Origin: Crocinitomicaceae bacterium
Lineage (GTDB): Bacteria > Bacteroidota > Bacteroidia > Flavobacteriales_D > Crocinitomicaceae
Direction of reading: 5' to 3'
Length of the DNA: 11,131 nucleotides
Assembly (NCBI GenBank): GCA_023264075.1
Contig: JALQTG010000255.1
Location: forward strand, 1 to 11,131
This document shows, piece after piece, positions 1 to 6,712 of this stretch. Each line of letters begins with the position of its first letter. Position 1 is the first letter of the stretch. The notes under the pieces were generated by a model, which saw only the letters and a program-made list of their open reading frames with translations, was not told where the DNA came from and searched no databases. A program made the translations under genes and the position numbers.

Positions 1-435
1 GTCAACAAATACGGTTCAAACGCCACTGACTCCCTTAAAAAAGTGGATGAGACATTCCAAGGAAATGACTTACTCTGTATTTTTCCCGCTGGTTTGGTCA
101 GTCGAAAAACGAATGGCAAAGTAAAGGATCTAAAGTGGAAAAAAACGTTCATTTCCCGAGCAAAAAAATATGACAAGCCCATCATTCCAGTTTTTATCGA
201 TGGAGAACTCTCAAAGTTTTTCTATAACCTCTATCGCATCCGAAAAATAATTGGAATAAAAGCGAACGTCGAAATGCTGTATTTAGTCAATGAATTGTAC
301 AAGCAACACGATGAGAAAATTGAAATTTACTTCGGAAAACCTATATTTGCGGACCAACTCGACACATCAAAGAATTATCAAGAATGGGCCGAGCACATTC
401 AAGAAGAAGTATATACCTTAAAGTCCGACAAATGA
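1..435 (+). CDS. PlsC/OlsA-GlsA-like 1-acyltransferase, 5'-truncated (3' part only)
   Basis: The frame is open from base 1, so the gene starts before the window; 144 residues are visible. They match the C-terminal half of a lysophospholipid acyltransferase (PlsC-type) domain. The block III segment is LLCIFPAGLVSRK (F28-P29-A30-G31 of the visible part), where classical PlsC enzymes have FPEGTRS, and a block IV-like segment PIIPVFIDG lies at 60-68. The catalytic HX4D block must be upstream of the window. FPAG plus SR(K) is what I associate with the acyltransferases that O-acylate N-acyl amino acids (ornithine-lipid OlsA, glycine-lipid GlsA). The next gene, an OlsB/GlsB-like N-acyltransferase overlapping by 4 nt, supports that role over ordinary phosphatidic-acid synthesis. 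The likely reaction is transfer of an acyl chain from acyl-ACP to the hydroxyl of an N-(3-hydroxyacyl) amino acid at the inner membrane. Amino-acid specificity cannot be read from sequence. A GTG at 43 is an in-frame codon, not the start. Confidence 0.8.
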   Translation, partial: VNKYGSNATDSLKKVDETFQGNDLLCIFPAGLVSRKTNGKVKDLKWKKTFISRAKKYDKPIIPVFIDGELSKFFYNLYRIRKIIGIKANVEMLYLVNELYKQHDEKIEIYFGKPIFADQLDTSKNYQEWAEHIQEEVYTLKSDK

Positions 436-1376
436 CCGATAATGTAGAGCCAATAATAGATCCAATTGATCGATCGCTACTCAAAAAAGAACTTTCGAAA
501 GATCGTTTTGCACGCCATACACGCAAAGGAGAGAATGAAATTTACATCGTAAATCACCATAATGCACCCAATGTGGTTAGAGAAATTGGACGACTTCGCG
601 AGCTCTCTTTTCGAACTGCAGGTGGAGGCACTAAAAAATCGTTGGACTTAGACGAATATGATACACGCGATTTGTGCTATGAGCAACTCATCGTTTGGAG
701 TCCTGAAGATGAGGAAATTATTGGAGGGTACCGATTTATTGATTGCGCGAAAGTCATTGAAAGCGGAATTTCTCCGCTCACCATGAGCACAAGTCATTAC
801 TTTCACTTCTCAGATGACTTTGTTAAAAACTATCTTCCAAATACCATTGAGTTAGGGCGAAGCTGGGTGCAGCCGATGTTTCAACCCAGTGTGAATCCGC
901 GGAAAGGGTTGTTTGCATTGGATAATATTTGGGATGGTCTCGGGGTGTTAACCATCGTGTATCCCGAATTGAAATACTTCTTCGGAAAGGTAACCATGTA
1001 TCCTGAGTACAATAGGGAATGTCGTGATTTTTTACTTCATTTCATGCGTCATTATTTCCCCGATCATGAAAAGCTGGTAACACCGATTCACCCATTGCAT
1101 CAAGATTATAATGAGCTAGAAATTCAAGCATTCATCGAAGGACTGGATTTCAAAGATGGATTTAAAGTATTGAACCAATATGTGCGCACGCGCGGTGAAA
1201 ATGTGCCTCCATTAGTCAATATCTATATGCACCTCTCACCTACGATGAAAACATTTGGAACTGCCGTCAATCCAGACTTTGGAGGGGTAGAAGAAACGGG
1301 AATCATGGTCACTATCGCAGATATCTTTGAAGACAAGAAAGAACGACACATTGCTCCTTTACTCGGGAACTCATAA
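432..1376 (+). CDS. GNAT-fold N-acyltransferase, OlsB/GlsB-like (aminolipid synthesis)
   Basis: This 314-residue protein belongs to the GNAT family of the 'putative hemolysin'/OlsB type (Acetyltransf_5-like). Visible core segments are the region RELSFRTAGGG (56-66), the beta-strand/loop around EDEEIIGGYRFIDC (92-105), IELGRSWVQPMFQP (139-152) and LDNIWDGLGVLT (163-174), all typical of this subfamily. The family N-acylates an amino acid (ornithine in OlsB, glycine in Bacteroides GlsB) with a 3-hydroxyacyl group from ACP, the first step of phosphorus-free aminolipid synthesis. I chose ATG 432 because it forms an ATGA overlap with the stop of the preceding acyltransferase, implying translational coupling. 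An in-frame ATG at 384 lies deep in that gene and would add 16 unlike-looking residues. Residues from about 210 to 314 form a C-terminal extension beyond the GNAT core, ending PLLGNS. The amino-acid substrate is inferred, not seen. Confidence 0.8.
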   Translation: MTDNVEPIIDPIDRSLLKKELSKDRFARHTRKGENEIYIVNHHNAPNVVREIGRLRELSFRTAGGGTKKSLDLDEYDTRDLCYEQLIVWSPEDEEIIGGYRFIDCAKVIESGISPLTMSTSHYFHFSDDFVKNYLPNTIELGRSWVQPMFQPSVNPRKGLFALDNIWDGLGVLTIVYPELKYFFGKVTMYPEYNRECRDFLLHFMRHYFPDHEKLVTPIHPLHQDYNELEIQAFIEGLDFKDGFKVLNQYVRTRGENVPPLVNIYMHLSPTMKTFGTAVNPDFGGVEETGIMVTIADIFEDKKERHIAPLLGNS

Positions 1377-1388
1377 CCATCCTGAGCG

Positions 1389-2072
1389 ATGAACTTGGAG
1401 ATTATTTACGAGGACGAGTACTTCATCGCCATCAATAAGCCTCACGGATTACTTGTTCATCGTTCGTCGATTGCCACAAATACTGATGTCTATGCACTCC
1501 AGCTGCTCCGTAATCAAGTAGGTTATCATATATTTCCCATACATCGCTTAGACCGAAAAACTGCTGGGGTTTTGTTGTTTAGCAAAACAGCTGAATTTGT
1601 TACGCCCATGCAGCAAACGTTACACGAGGAATCCACAGTAAAAAGATACCACGCCATTGTAAGAGGTTTTTTTCCGGAAGAAATCATGGTCGACTATGCA
1701 CTCACGAACGACAAAGGAAAAACCCAAGAAGCCATAACCCTTTTCAAGTGTATTCAACAAACCGAATTACCGATTGCACTGGGAAAACATCCGACTTCTC
1801 GTTACTCGCTGATTGAAGCGTATCCAAAAACGGGGCGTATGCATCAAATTAGAAAACACTTGAATCACCTCCGCCACCCCATTATCGGAGATCGACCGCA
1901 TGGGTGTAACAAACAAAATAAACTCTTTTTGGAAAAATGGCAGCTAAACACCATGTTACTTCACGCGCAAAAGTTGAATTTTATTCATCCAGTATCAAAA
2001 GAAACCATTCGGATTGAAGCTGATTATTCGGAAGAGTTTGTTCGGATTTTCAATGTGCTATTTCTATGGTAA
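1389..2072 (+). CDS. truC: tRNA pseudouridine(65) synthase TruC
   Basis: This 227-residue protein is an RluA-family pseudouridine synthase. The catalytic motif is HRLDRKTAGVLLF (52-64) with nucleophile D55. The family's other conserved stretches follow: KRYHAIVRGF (85-94), the RYSLIEAYPKTGRMHQIRKH strand-loop at 138-157, HLRHPIIGD (160-168) and a late LLHAQ (190-194). Several segments correspond closely to what I recall of E. coli TruC: the start EIIYEDEYFIAINKP, LLVHRS, the AHRLDR-like motif, P(T)SRY and LRHPIIGDxxHG. That favours TruC (U65 of tRNA) over RluA/C/D. It has no N-terminal S4 domain, as expected for TruC. It starts 12 nt after the aminolipid N-acyltransferase, so it is probably the third gene of that transcript. 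No strong Shine-Dalgarno site precedes it. No T-rich terminator follows, only a repeat cluster. Confidence 0.88.
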   Translation: MNLEIIYEDEYFIAINKPHGLLVHRSSIATNTDVYALQLLRNQVGYHIFPIHRLDRKTAGVLLFSKTAEFVTPMQQTLHEESTVKRYHAIVRGFFPEEIMVDYALTNDKGKTQEAITLFKCIQQTELPIALGKHPTSRYSLIEAYPKTGRMHQIRKHLNHLRHPIIGDRPHGCNKQNKLFLEKWQLNTMLLHAQKLNFIHPVSKETIRIEADYSEEFVRIFNVLFLW

Positions 2073-2080
2073 AAAAATTA

Positions 2081-2212
2081 ACACAGAGCGCAGAGAGATA
2101 AAGCAAAGAGAAACACGGAGTTTTAGGGCTACTCACTCGGTGAACTTTGTGCGACTTTGTGATGATCGAGTATCTCAAAGTTACTCAAAGGAAGGCACAA
2201 AGGGACTCAAAG
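2081..2212. repeat. Degenerate ~10-bp-phased repeat cluster with inverted arms
   Basis: Short variants of one 7-bp word recur with a step of about 10-12 bp. In the first block they read as cacagag (2082), cgcagag (2089), gcaaaga (2103) and cacggag (2114). In a second block they appear in reverse-complement sense: ctcggtg (2136), ctttgtg (2145) and ctttgtg (2155). In a third block they return to the first sense: ctcaaag (2174), ctcaaag (2184), cacaaag (2196) and ctcaaag (2206). Blocks one/two and two/three can therefore fold as imperfect hairpins. I recall similar 'cacagag.../...ctctgtg' intergenic tracts being common in Bacteroidota genomes, but I cannot check copy number here. It lies directly after truC and might act as a transcript end or a REP-like element; both roles are inference. 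Confidence 0.6.
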
Positions 2213-2376
2213 GTTGAGAACTAGTTGACCGTTCACACGAGCATTTGATTCTGATTTAGGCGCTGCGATATAGTCAAACAATGAAAGGACAACCCTAAGT
2301 CGCATCTCAACACGATTTCGACTTTTAACTTTCCGAATCAACAAAAAACTATTTTCACACTTTTCATACTTTTTAC

Positions 2377-2407
2377 TTGTCTTTAGAATTGTAAAACTCT
2401 ATTTTTG
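2377..2407 (+). promoter_or_regulatory. Predicted Bacteroidota-type promoter of sucD
   Basis: A perfect TAnnTTTG -7 box (TATTTTTG, 2400-2407) is preceded by TTG (2377-2379) with a 20-bp spacer, matching the Bacteroidota primary-sigma promoter consensus. It would give a leader of roughly 30 nt before the ATG at 2442. A second, weaker TAGAATTG lies at 2384-2391 without a fitting upstream element. Confidence 0.55.
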
Positions 2408-2441
2408 ACAAGCAATTTAATTTTTGATAAAATCTCGCAAC

Positions 2442-3320
2442 ATGAGCGTATTAGTAAATAAGAATTCTAAAGTAATCGTACAAGGTTTCACGGGGAGTGA
2501 AGGAACTTTCCATGCTGGTCAAATGATTGAGTATGGAACAAATGTAGTTGGAGGGGTAACTCCAGGAAAAGGAGGGCAATCTCACCTTGACCGCCCTGTT
2601 TTTAACTCTGTTCAAGATGCAGTAGATAAAACTGGTGCAGATGTATCTATCATTTTCGTTCCGCCAGCTTTTGCTGCAGATGCAATTATGGAAGCTGCTA
2701 ACGCTGGAATTAAAGTGATTGTTTGTATTACGGAAGGTATTCCTGTGCGTGATATGACGGTGGTAAAAGACTATATCAAGGATTATGAATGTCGATTGAT
2801 TGGTCCTAACTGTCCTGGAATCATCACTGCTGACGAAGCAAAAGTAGGTATTATGCCAGGTTTTGTTTTTAAGAAAGGGAAAATTGGAATTGTTTCTAAA
2901 TCAGGAACATTAACCTACGAAGCGGCAGACCAAGTAGCTAAAGCTGGATTAGGAATTACTACAGCAATCGGAATCGGTGGTGACCCAATTATTGGTACAA
3001 CCACGAAAGAAGCAGTTGAACTGTTAATGAACGATCCTGAAACTGAAGGAATCGTGATGATTGGTGAAATTGGTGGTAACTTGGAAGCAATTGCTGCACG
3101 TTGGATTAAAGAAAATAGCACAAAACCTGTAGTAGGTTTTATCGCTGGTGAAACTGCACCAAAAGGAAGAACAATGGGGCATGCTGGTGCTATTGTTGGT
3201 GGAAGCGAAGACACTGCTGAAGCGAAGAAAGCAATCATGCGTGAGTGCGGAATCCATGTGGTAGATTCTCCAGCCCATATTGGTAAGAAAATGGCAGAAG
3301 TTTTCGGCGTTACTGCTTAA
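2442..3320 (+). CDS. sucD: Succinyl-CoA synthetase (ADP/GDP-forming) alpha subunit
   Basis: This 292-residue protein is collinear with SucD over its full length (E. coli 289 aa). The N-terminal CoA-binding Rossmann domain begins MSVLVNKNSKVIVQGFTG, with GFTGSEGT at 15-22. GPNCPG (121-126) carries the conserved Cys124. The C-terminal ligase domain contains GIGGDP (177-182) and the active-site GHAGAI, whose H247 is the residue phosphorylated during catalysis. With the beta subunit SucC it interconverts succinyl-CoA and succinate with substrate-level NTP synthesis in the TCA cycle (cytoplasm). ATG 2442 is chosen because it begins exactly at the family's conserved N-terminus; an in-frame TTG at 2424 would add six residues next to the promoter. 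No sucC is adjacent, so the two subunits are encoded apart. The gene has its own promoter and terminator and appears monocistronic. Confidence 0.96.
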   Translation: MSVLVNKNSKVIVQGFTGSEGTFHAGQMIEYGTNVVGGVTPGKGGQSHLDRPVFNSVQDAVDKTGADVSIIFVPPAFAADAIMEAANAGIKVIVCITEGIPVRDMTVVKDYIKDYECRLIGPNCPGIITADEAKVGIMPGFVFKKGKIGIVSKSGTLTYEAADQVAKAGLGITTAIGIGGDPIIGTTTKEAVELLMNDPETEGIVMIGEIGGNLEAIAARWIKENSTKPVVGFIAGETAPKGRTMGHAGAIVGGSEDTAEAKKAIMRECGIHVVDSPAHIGKKMAEVFGVTA

Positions 3321-3341
3321 TTCTGTAGTTAAAGTATATTG

Positions 3342-3374
3342 AAAAGGCTGTCTAAAATTAGACAGCCTTTTTTT
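3342..3374 (+). terminator. Rho-independent terminator of sucD
   Basis: A perfect 12-bp stem, aaaaggctgtct (3342-3353) paired with agacagcctttt (3360-3371), has loop aaaatt and a T run extending to 3374. It lies 21 nt after the sucD stop. The A-rich left arm gives a short T run on the other strand too, so it may also help end the convergent hydrolase transcript, which stops at 3422. Confidence 0.9.
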
Positions 3375-3421
3375 ATTTTCTATATCCCAGCTGACTTCTT
3401 AAGCTGATCTCGTTTTCAGTA

Positions 3422-4585
3422 TTATCGTTTAATCACTTTGAATGATGTCTCGTTAACTTCCAAAAAGTATACACCGTTTGGAAGGTTGGTCACATCCAAA
3501 GATTTGCTCCCTATTCCTTCAAAAACTAACACACCCAATGAATTTGTCAAGCGTACATTGTCTGAAGCGTGAATTCCGTTGATTGTAAGTTCATGCGCAA
3601 CAGGATTCGGATAAATAGTAATTTGGGAAGCAGGCTGCTCACTTAACCCAGTGGTAGGTTCCTCACAATCGAATACGCATAATGCATTCACCACCGTTCG
3701 AACATCATTCGCCTCCAAGGCGTCTATCAAAAATTTATCATCGCATTGATCCTTCAAATATATGTTCAACCAAGGAATCATATAGTCGCTGCTCGTTTCT
3801 TGCTGTTCCGTTCGTGTTACCGTAATTCCACCTGCAGAAAATGCTTCTCCAGTATCACAATTAAAATTAGGGTTGGCAAAATAACAATGTGCTCCGCCGG
3901 TAATTGAGACATAGTATTTACACGTCGAAGTTAGAGCGTTAAAAATAGGTAAGTGATGATCAGCTTCAGGGGTCACACCGTCCGCAGAACCTGACAAAAC
4001 CAATGCAGGCAAAGAAACAGATGCAGCCGCAGTCACAGCACTTGGATTAGTTTCAGCAGGAGCTAAACCAATTATCGTTTGGATATTGGTGGTTTCATTA
4101 GCGGCAATGAACGTAGCTCCCCCTCCCATTGAGTGGCCGCAAATAGCAGCCTTGCCTGAAAGTTTATTATTGAAAAGACTGGTCACATCATCGTTTAACA
4201 CTAATAATTCATCCACGACCAATGCCAAATCTTTTCCAAAATCTTCGTGAGAAGGTGAAAACCCTCCTTCTGTTCTTGGAAACGCCACGATGTACCCATT
4301 GGCTACTAAATCGGTCCAGATATTTTCATACGCATCCCAAGCCATCACGAAACCATGCCCGAATACAACAATTGGAAACTCCCCTACCGATAAAGGTACA
4401 TCGGTTCCAGCAGTGGTCGCAGGATAATAAATCTCGGTTTGGATTTGTCGACCTGCACCTCCTCCGCTTCCAAACCCTCCTGTTCTTGAAGGATCATTAA
4501 ACGTTATGGTTGTCGTTCCAACCTGTTGCGCGTGGATCACAAAGCACGATACCAAAATAATAAATACACTCGTCAATCTTCTCAT
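3422..4585 (-). CDS. Secreted alpha/beta hydrolase (cutinase/chlorophyllase-like) with T9SS sorting domain
   Basis: This 387-residue protein starts with a signal peptide (MRRLTSVFIILVSCFVIHA, probable cut before QQ). LVSC at 11-14 resembles a lipobox, but the sorting domain argues for ordinary export. The alpha/beta-hydrolase core shows an oxyanion-side VFGHGF (74-79), the nucleophile elbow GHSMGGG (S152), an acid candidate D202 in LSGSADGVTP and H233 in GGAHCYF, a complete Ser-Asp-His triad in family order. GHSMGGG and the following layout resemble cutinase/polyester-hydrolase and chlorophyllase-type esterases; the substrate is unknown. Residues ~318-387 form a type A T9SS C-terminal domain (ITIYPNPVAHELTI ... 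NGVYFLEV ... FKVIKR), so the enzyme is likely secreted or anchored outside the outer membrane. I chose ATG 4585: the upstream in-frame ATG at 4633 adds 16 residues ahead of the signal peptide and lies upstream of a promoter at 4607-4639. It lies 130 nt downstream of the M23 gene and is probably independently transcribed. Confidence 0.85.
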   Translation of the reverse strand: MRRLTSVFIILVSCFVIHAQQVGTTTITFNDPSRTGGFGSGGGAGRQIQTEIYYPATTAGTDVPLSVGEFPIVVFGHGFVMAWDAYENIWTDLVANGYIVAFPRTEGGFSPSHEDFGKDLALVVDELLVLNDDVTSLFNNKLSGKAAICGHSMGGGATFIAANETTNIQTIIGLAPAETNPSAVTAAASVSLPALVLSGSADGVTPEADHHLPIFNALTSTCKYYVSITGGAHCYFANPNFNCDTGEAFSAGGITVTRTEQQETSSDYMIPWLNIYLKDQCDDKFLIDALEANDVRTVVNALCVFDCEEPTTGLSEQPASQITIYPNPVAHELTINGIHASDNVRLTNSLGVLVFEGIGSKSLDVTNLPNGVYFLEVNETSFKVIKR

Positions 4586-4606
4586 AACATCATTCAATTG
4601 TTTTAC

Positions 4607-4639
4607 CAAATGTATGACATAGGATATTTTCATTCACAA
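4607..4639 (-). promoter_or_regulatory. Predicted promoter of the T9SS hydrolase gene
   Basis: On the minus strand a perfect TAnnTTTG box (TACATTTG, 4614 to 4607) has TTG at 4639-4637 upstream, spacer 22 bp. It predicts transcription starting near 4600, just before the ATG at 4585, and so decides against the longer start at 4633. Confidence 0.5.
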
Positions 4640-4715
4640 CGAATTACATGAATGGTGTAAAATTGATGTTAAAAATAAAAGCAGTTAAAATAATTCGTGA
4701 CGCGATTTCTTCTTG

Positions 4716-6425
4716 TTAAAAAACAAGTTCATAGTTCTCTTCTACGCGATTACCGCACGCATCCTCTAGACGCAATACTACCTTTTTCTTCCCGACGATG
4801 GATGCATCAGGGGGAAAGAAATACTTGCGCGTTTTGGGCTCATACTGTAACACTTGCCATACGTCATCGATGTACAAATCATATTCGACAATTCCTGAAA
4901 GATCATCAGACAAGCTAAAATACAGTTCTTTACCACGCACGGTGGATCCATTCACAAAACTCTTTCGCGTAACAACCGGAGCTGTCGTATCTGCCGCGAC
5001 CGAAAAACGACCAAAATCGCGGACCTTAATTGTGATCCAATCCTTATTTACTACTCCAATTATGACTTGAACTGCCCCGTTATCTTTTTTCCGAACGACA
5101 CAGTATTTCTGATTCGATAGTGATTTGTTTTTGATGGGTAACATAATTTTATAGTAATCGTCAACAGGAACAGCTGACGATCCAAACGTCAGTTCTTGTG
5201 CATAGCTCAGTTTTAATGGGGTTGGTTCATAAATCATCCCTGGTGGAAACAAAATATAGTAATCGTCGGTGGCTTTCATAAACGCACTGTCTGGGTAAAG
5301 GTAAGTACGGTTGTCTAAATAATAGTCTGAAGCATCACCTTGTGCCCCTTCCATAACAGCTAACTCAAACGCCAGTTGACTCCGATTTCCATAAGCATCT
5401 TCACAACTGTATTGCACAGCGTAGGATTTTCCTGGTTGAAATTTCAATATCCCATCGTCTTTTAGGTACTTATATATGGGTAACTCGTTGTGCGGTGTTT
5501 TGAACGTCTTTTGAAAATGCTTTCTACGCAAATGATAATCCTCGTAATCTTTATGTGAATTAATTTGACGATTACTTTCAAAGCTAATTTCTGTCATATC
5601 TTGATGATACACGGTATCTCCATCTATTTCAAGATAAACCTTAAAAATCCCACAAATATTATCGGCGGCATTCAATTGGTCAATCGCATCAAATGCAAAT
5701 CCTACTCCACCATTTGGAGATGTATAATTCGCTGGAATGGTAAGTTTATTTCCTGATACAGAAAAGCTTCCATTACTGCCATACGCAGAAAGTACTTTTG
5801 ATTTATTCGGAATGCGGTAACCTTCGTCTGTCAGGGCATAGACCTTCACCCCACGAATAGTAGGCTTACGTGTATCCAACACTTCAAAATTGAACAACAA
5901 AGGGTTTAACGCGTGTTCCGTTTTTGTATCGCGAATTTCAAAGTGTAAATGAGGTGCAGTGCTACTTCCTGAATTACCAGAAATCGCAATCACCTCTCCC
6001 CTCTTCACCTTTAAACTGTCCTTGGGAGGATAATATTCTATCTCATAATGTTGTGCTTTACGTTGTTGTTGACGCACCAATTCAGCCAGCGGACCTTTAA
6101 ACTCCTCACAATGTGCATACACAGAAGTCAACCCATTATAGTGATCAATGTAAACCACTAATCCATAACCATGAGGAGATACCTTGACCCTTGAAATGTA
6201 ACCATCCTCAATGCTATATAAATTATATCCCGTTTTTTGATTTGTCTTAAAATCAATCCCTGTATGAAAATGATTGGATCTCAACTCACCAAAGTTTGCT
6301 GACAAAACCAAAGGGATGTTCAACGGTGGATGAAAATCATACTTCTTTGTAGCATCATACTGAGCTATACCGTAATTGTCAACAGCAGCTAAAAAAGCCA
6401 CTATAATTAAAATCGTCCATTTCAT
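4716..6425 (-). CDS. M23 family metallopeptidase, exported, with long beta-rich C-terminal region
   Basis: This 569-residue protein has an N-terminal signal peptide (MKWTILIIVAFLAAVDNYGIAQ). The catalytic domain comes straight after it, at about 40-175. It shows the M23 (lysostaphin/LytM-type) residues HFHTGIDF, zinc ligands H54 and D58; YAHC with H105; and APHLHFEI, catalytic H159 and zinc ligand H161. All key residues are present, so it should be an active zinc endopeptidase, by family acting on peptidoglycan cross-bridges in the periplasm. About 390 residues follow with no domain I can name. They look beta-rich, and the last ~90 (SFVNGSTVRGKELYFSLSDD onward, ending VEENYELVF) read like an Ig/cadherin-like fold. 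There is no T9SS sorting domain. Bacteroidota carry such long M23 proteins, and I know no specific symbol. ATG 6425 is the natural start because the signal peptide begins there. Confidence 0.85.
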   Translation of the reverse strand: MKWTILIIVAFLAAVDNYGIAQYDATKKYDFHPPLNIPLVLSANFGELRSNHFHTGIDFKTNQKTGYNLYSIEDGYISRVKVSPHGYGLVVYIDHYNGLTSVYAHCEEFKGPLAELVRQQQRKAQHYEIEYYPPKDSLKVKRGEVIAISGNSGSSTAPHLHFEIRDTKTEHALNPLLFNFEVLDTRKPTIRGVKVYALTDEGYRIPNKSKVLSAYGSNGSFSVSGNKLTIPANYTSPNGGVGFAFDAIDQLNAADNICGIFKVYLEIDGDTVYHQDMTEISFESNRQINSHKDYEDYHLRRKHFQKTFKTPHNELPIYKYLKDDGILKFQPGKSYAVQYSCEDAYGNRSQLAFELAVMEGAQGDASDYYLDNRTYLYPDSAFMKATDDYYILFPPGMIYEPTPLKLSYAQELTFGSSAVPVDDYYKIMLPIKNKSLSNQKYCVVRKKDNGAVQVIIGVVNKDWITIKVRDFGRFSVAADTTAPVVTRKSFVNGSTVRGKELYFSLSDDLSGIVEYDLYIDDVWQVLQYEPKTRKYFFPPDASIVGKKKVVLRLEDACGNRVEENYELVF

Positions 6426-6535
6426 GGATCAAATTTACTAAGTGAAAACGCTGAATATACAGCATAATTGAAAAATAGTTAACACTATTTCGTTCATCCA
6501 ACATCCAAGATTGAAAATGGAGCTATTCATGCAAT

Positions 6536-6553
6536 CGATAGGTATACCTACCG
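6536..6553. promoter_or_regulatory. 18-bp near-perfect palindrome, possible operator
   Basis: The sequence cgaTAGGTATACCTAccg has a perfect 12-bp core palindrome (6539-6550). Two more matching pairs lie outside one mismatched pair, giving dyad symmetry over 18 bp. It lies about 110 bp upstream of the M23 start and 165 bp upstream of the helicase start, in non-coding DNA. Dyads of this size often bind dimeric regulators. No regulator gene is adjacent, so function is inference. Confidence 0.35.
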
Positions 6554-6685
6554 AAATAAGGTACCGATGATCAAGTGACCAGCGCAGACCTAAGTGTTTC
6601 TTAAACGGAAAGCTGTTGAATTATTAGTCGGCAGTTTCATTATATTCAGTACTTCTTCATTTTGTACAGAATTATGAACTCTAAG

Positions 6686-6712
6686 TTGTAAACTAAAAAA
6701 CTCCTACCTTTA
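6686..6712 (+). promoter_or_regulatory. Candidate promoter of the helicase gene
   Basis: TACCTTTA (6705-6712) matches TAnnTTTG at all but the last base, and TTG lies at 6686-6688 with a 16-bp spacer, shorter than usual. The ATG follows five bases after the box, so the mRNA would be nearly leaderless, a layout I recall seeing often in Flavobacteriales. Confidence 0.35.

Larger units (their letters stand above)
2073..2441. other. Intergenic region truC-sucD (369 nt), no gene
   Basis: Between the truC stop and sucD I see no credible gene. An open frame running out of truC's 3' end to 2217 reads through the degenerate repeat and encodes low-complexity Arg/Lys/Ser-rich sequence, so it is an artefact. 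The left part (about 2081-2212) is a repeat cluster. Positions 2213-2370 hold nothing I can recognise. The right end holds the sucD promoter and an A/T-rich leader. Confidence 0.7.

Noticed and set aside
2014..2217. A 67-codon open frame overlapping the end of truC and the repeat cluster
   Set aside because: It is out of frame with truC, mostly encoded by the degenerate repeat, and has Arg/Lys/Ser-rich low-complexity sequence with no start context.
2915..3278. Two minus-strand open frames inside sucD
   Set aside because: They are antisense shadows of a highly conserved gene, with no promoter or plausible protein features.
3422..4585. Lipoprotein reading of the hydrolase (LVSC at residues 11-14)
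   Set aside because: The hydrophobic run continues past the Cys to FVIHA, and a T9SS sorting domain is present, so a type I signal peptide fits better.
4639..4698. 8-bp inverted repeat ACGAATTA ... TAATTCGT with a 44-nt spacer between the M23 and hydrolase genes
   Set aside because: The arms are short and AT-rich with a long spacer; this is expected by chance and lacks a T run for termination.
4712..4727. Hairpin CTTGTT/AACAAG over the M23 stop codon
   Set aside because: Only 6 bp of stem with no T tract after it on the minus strand, so it is not a convincing terminator.
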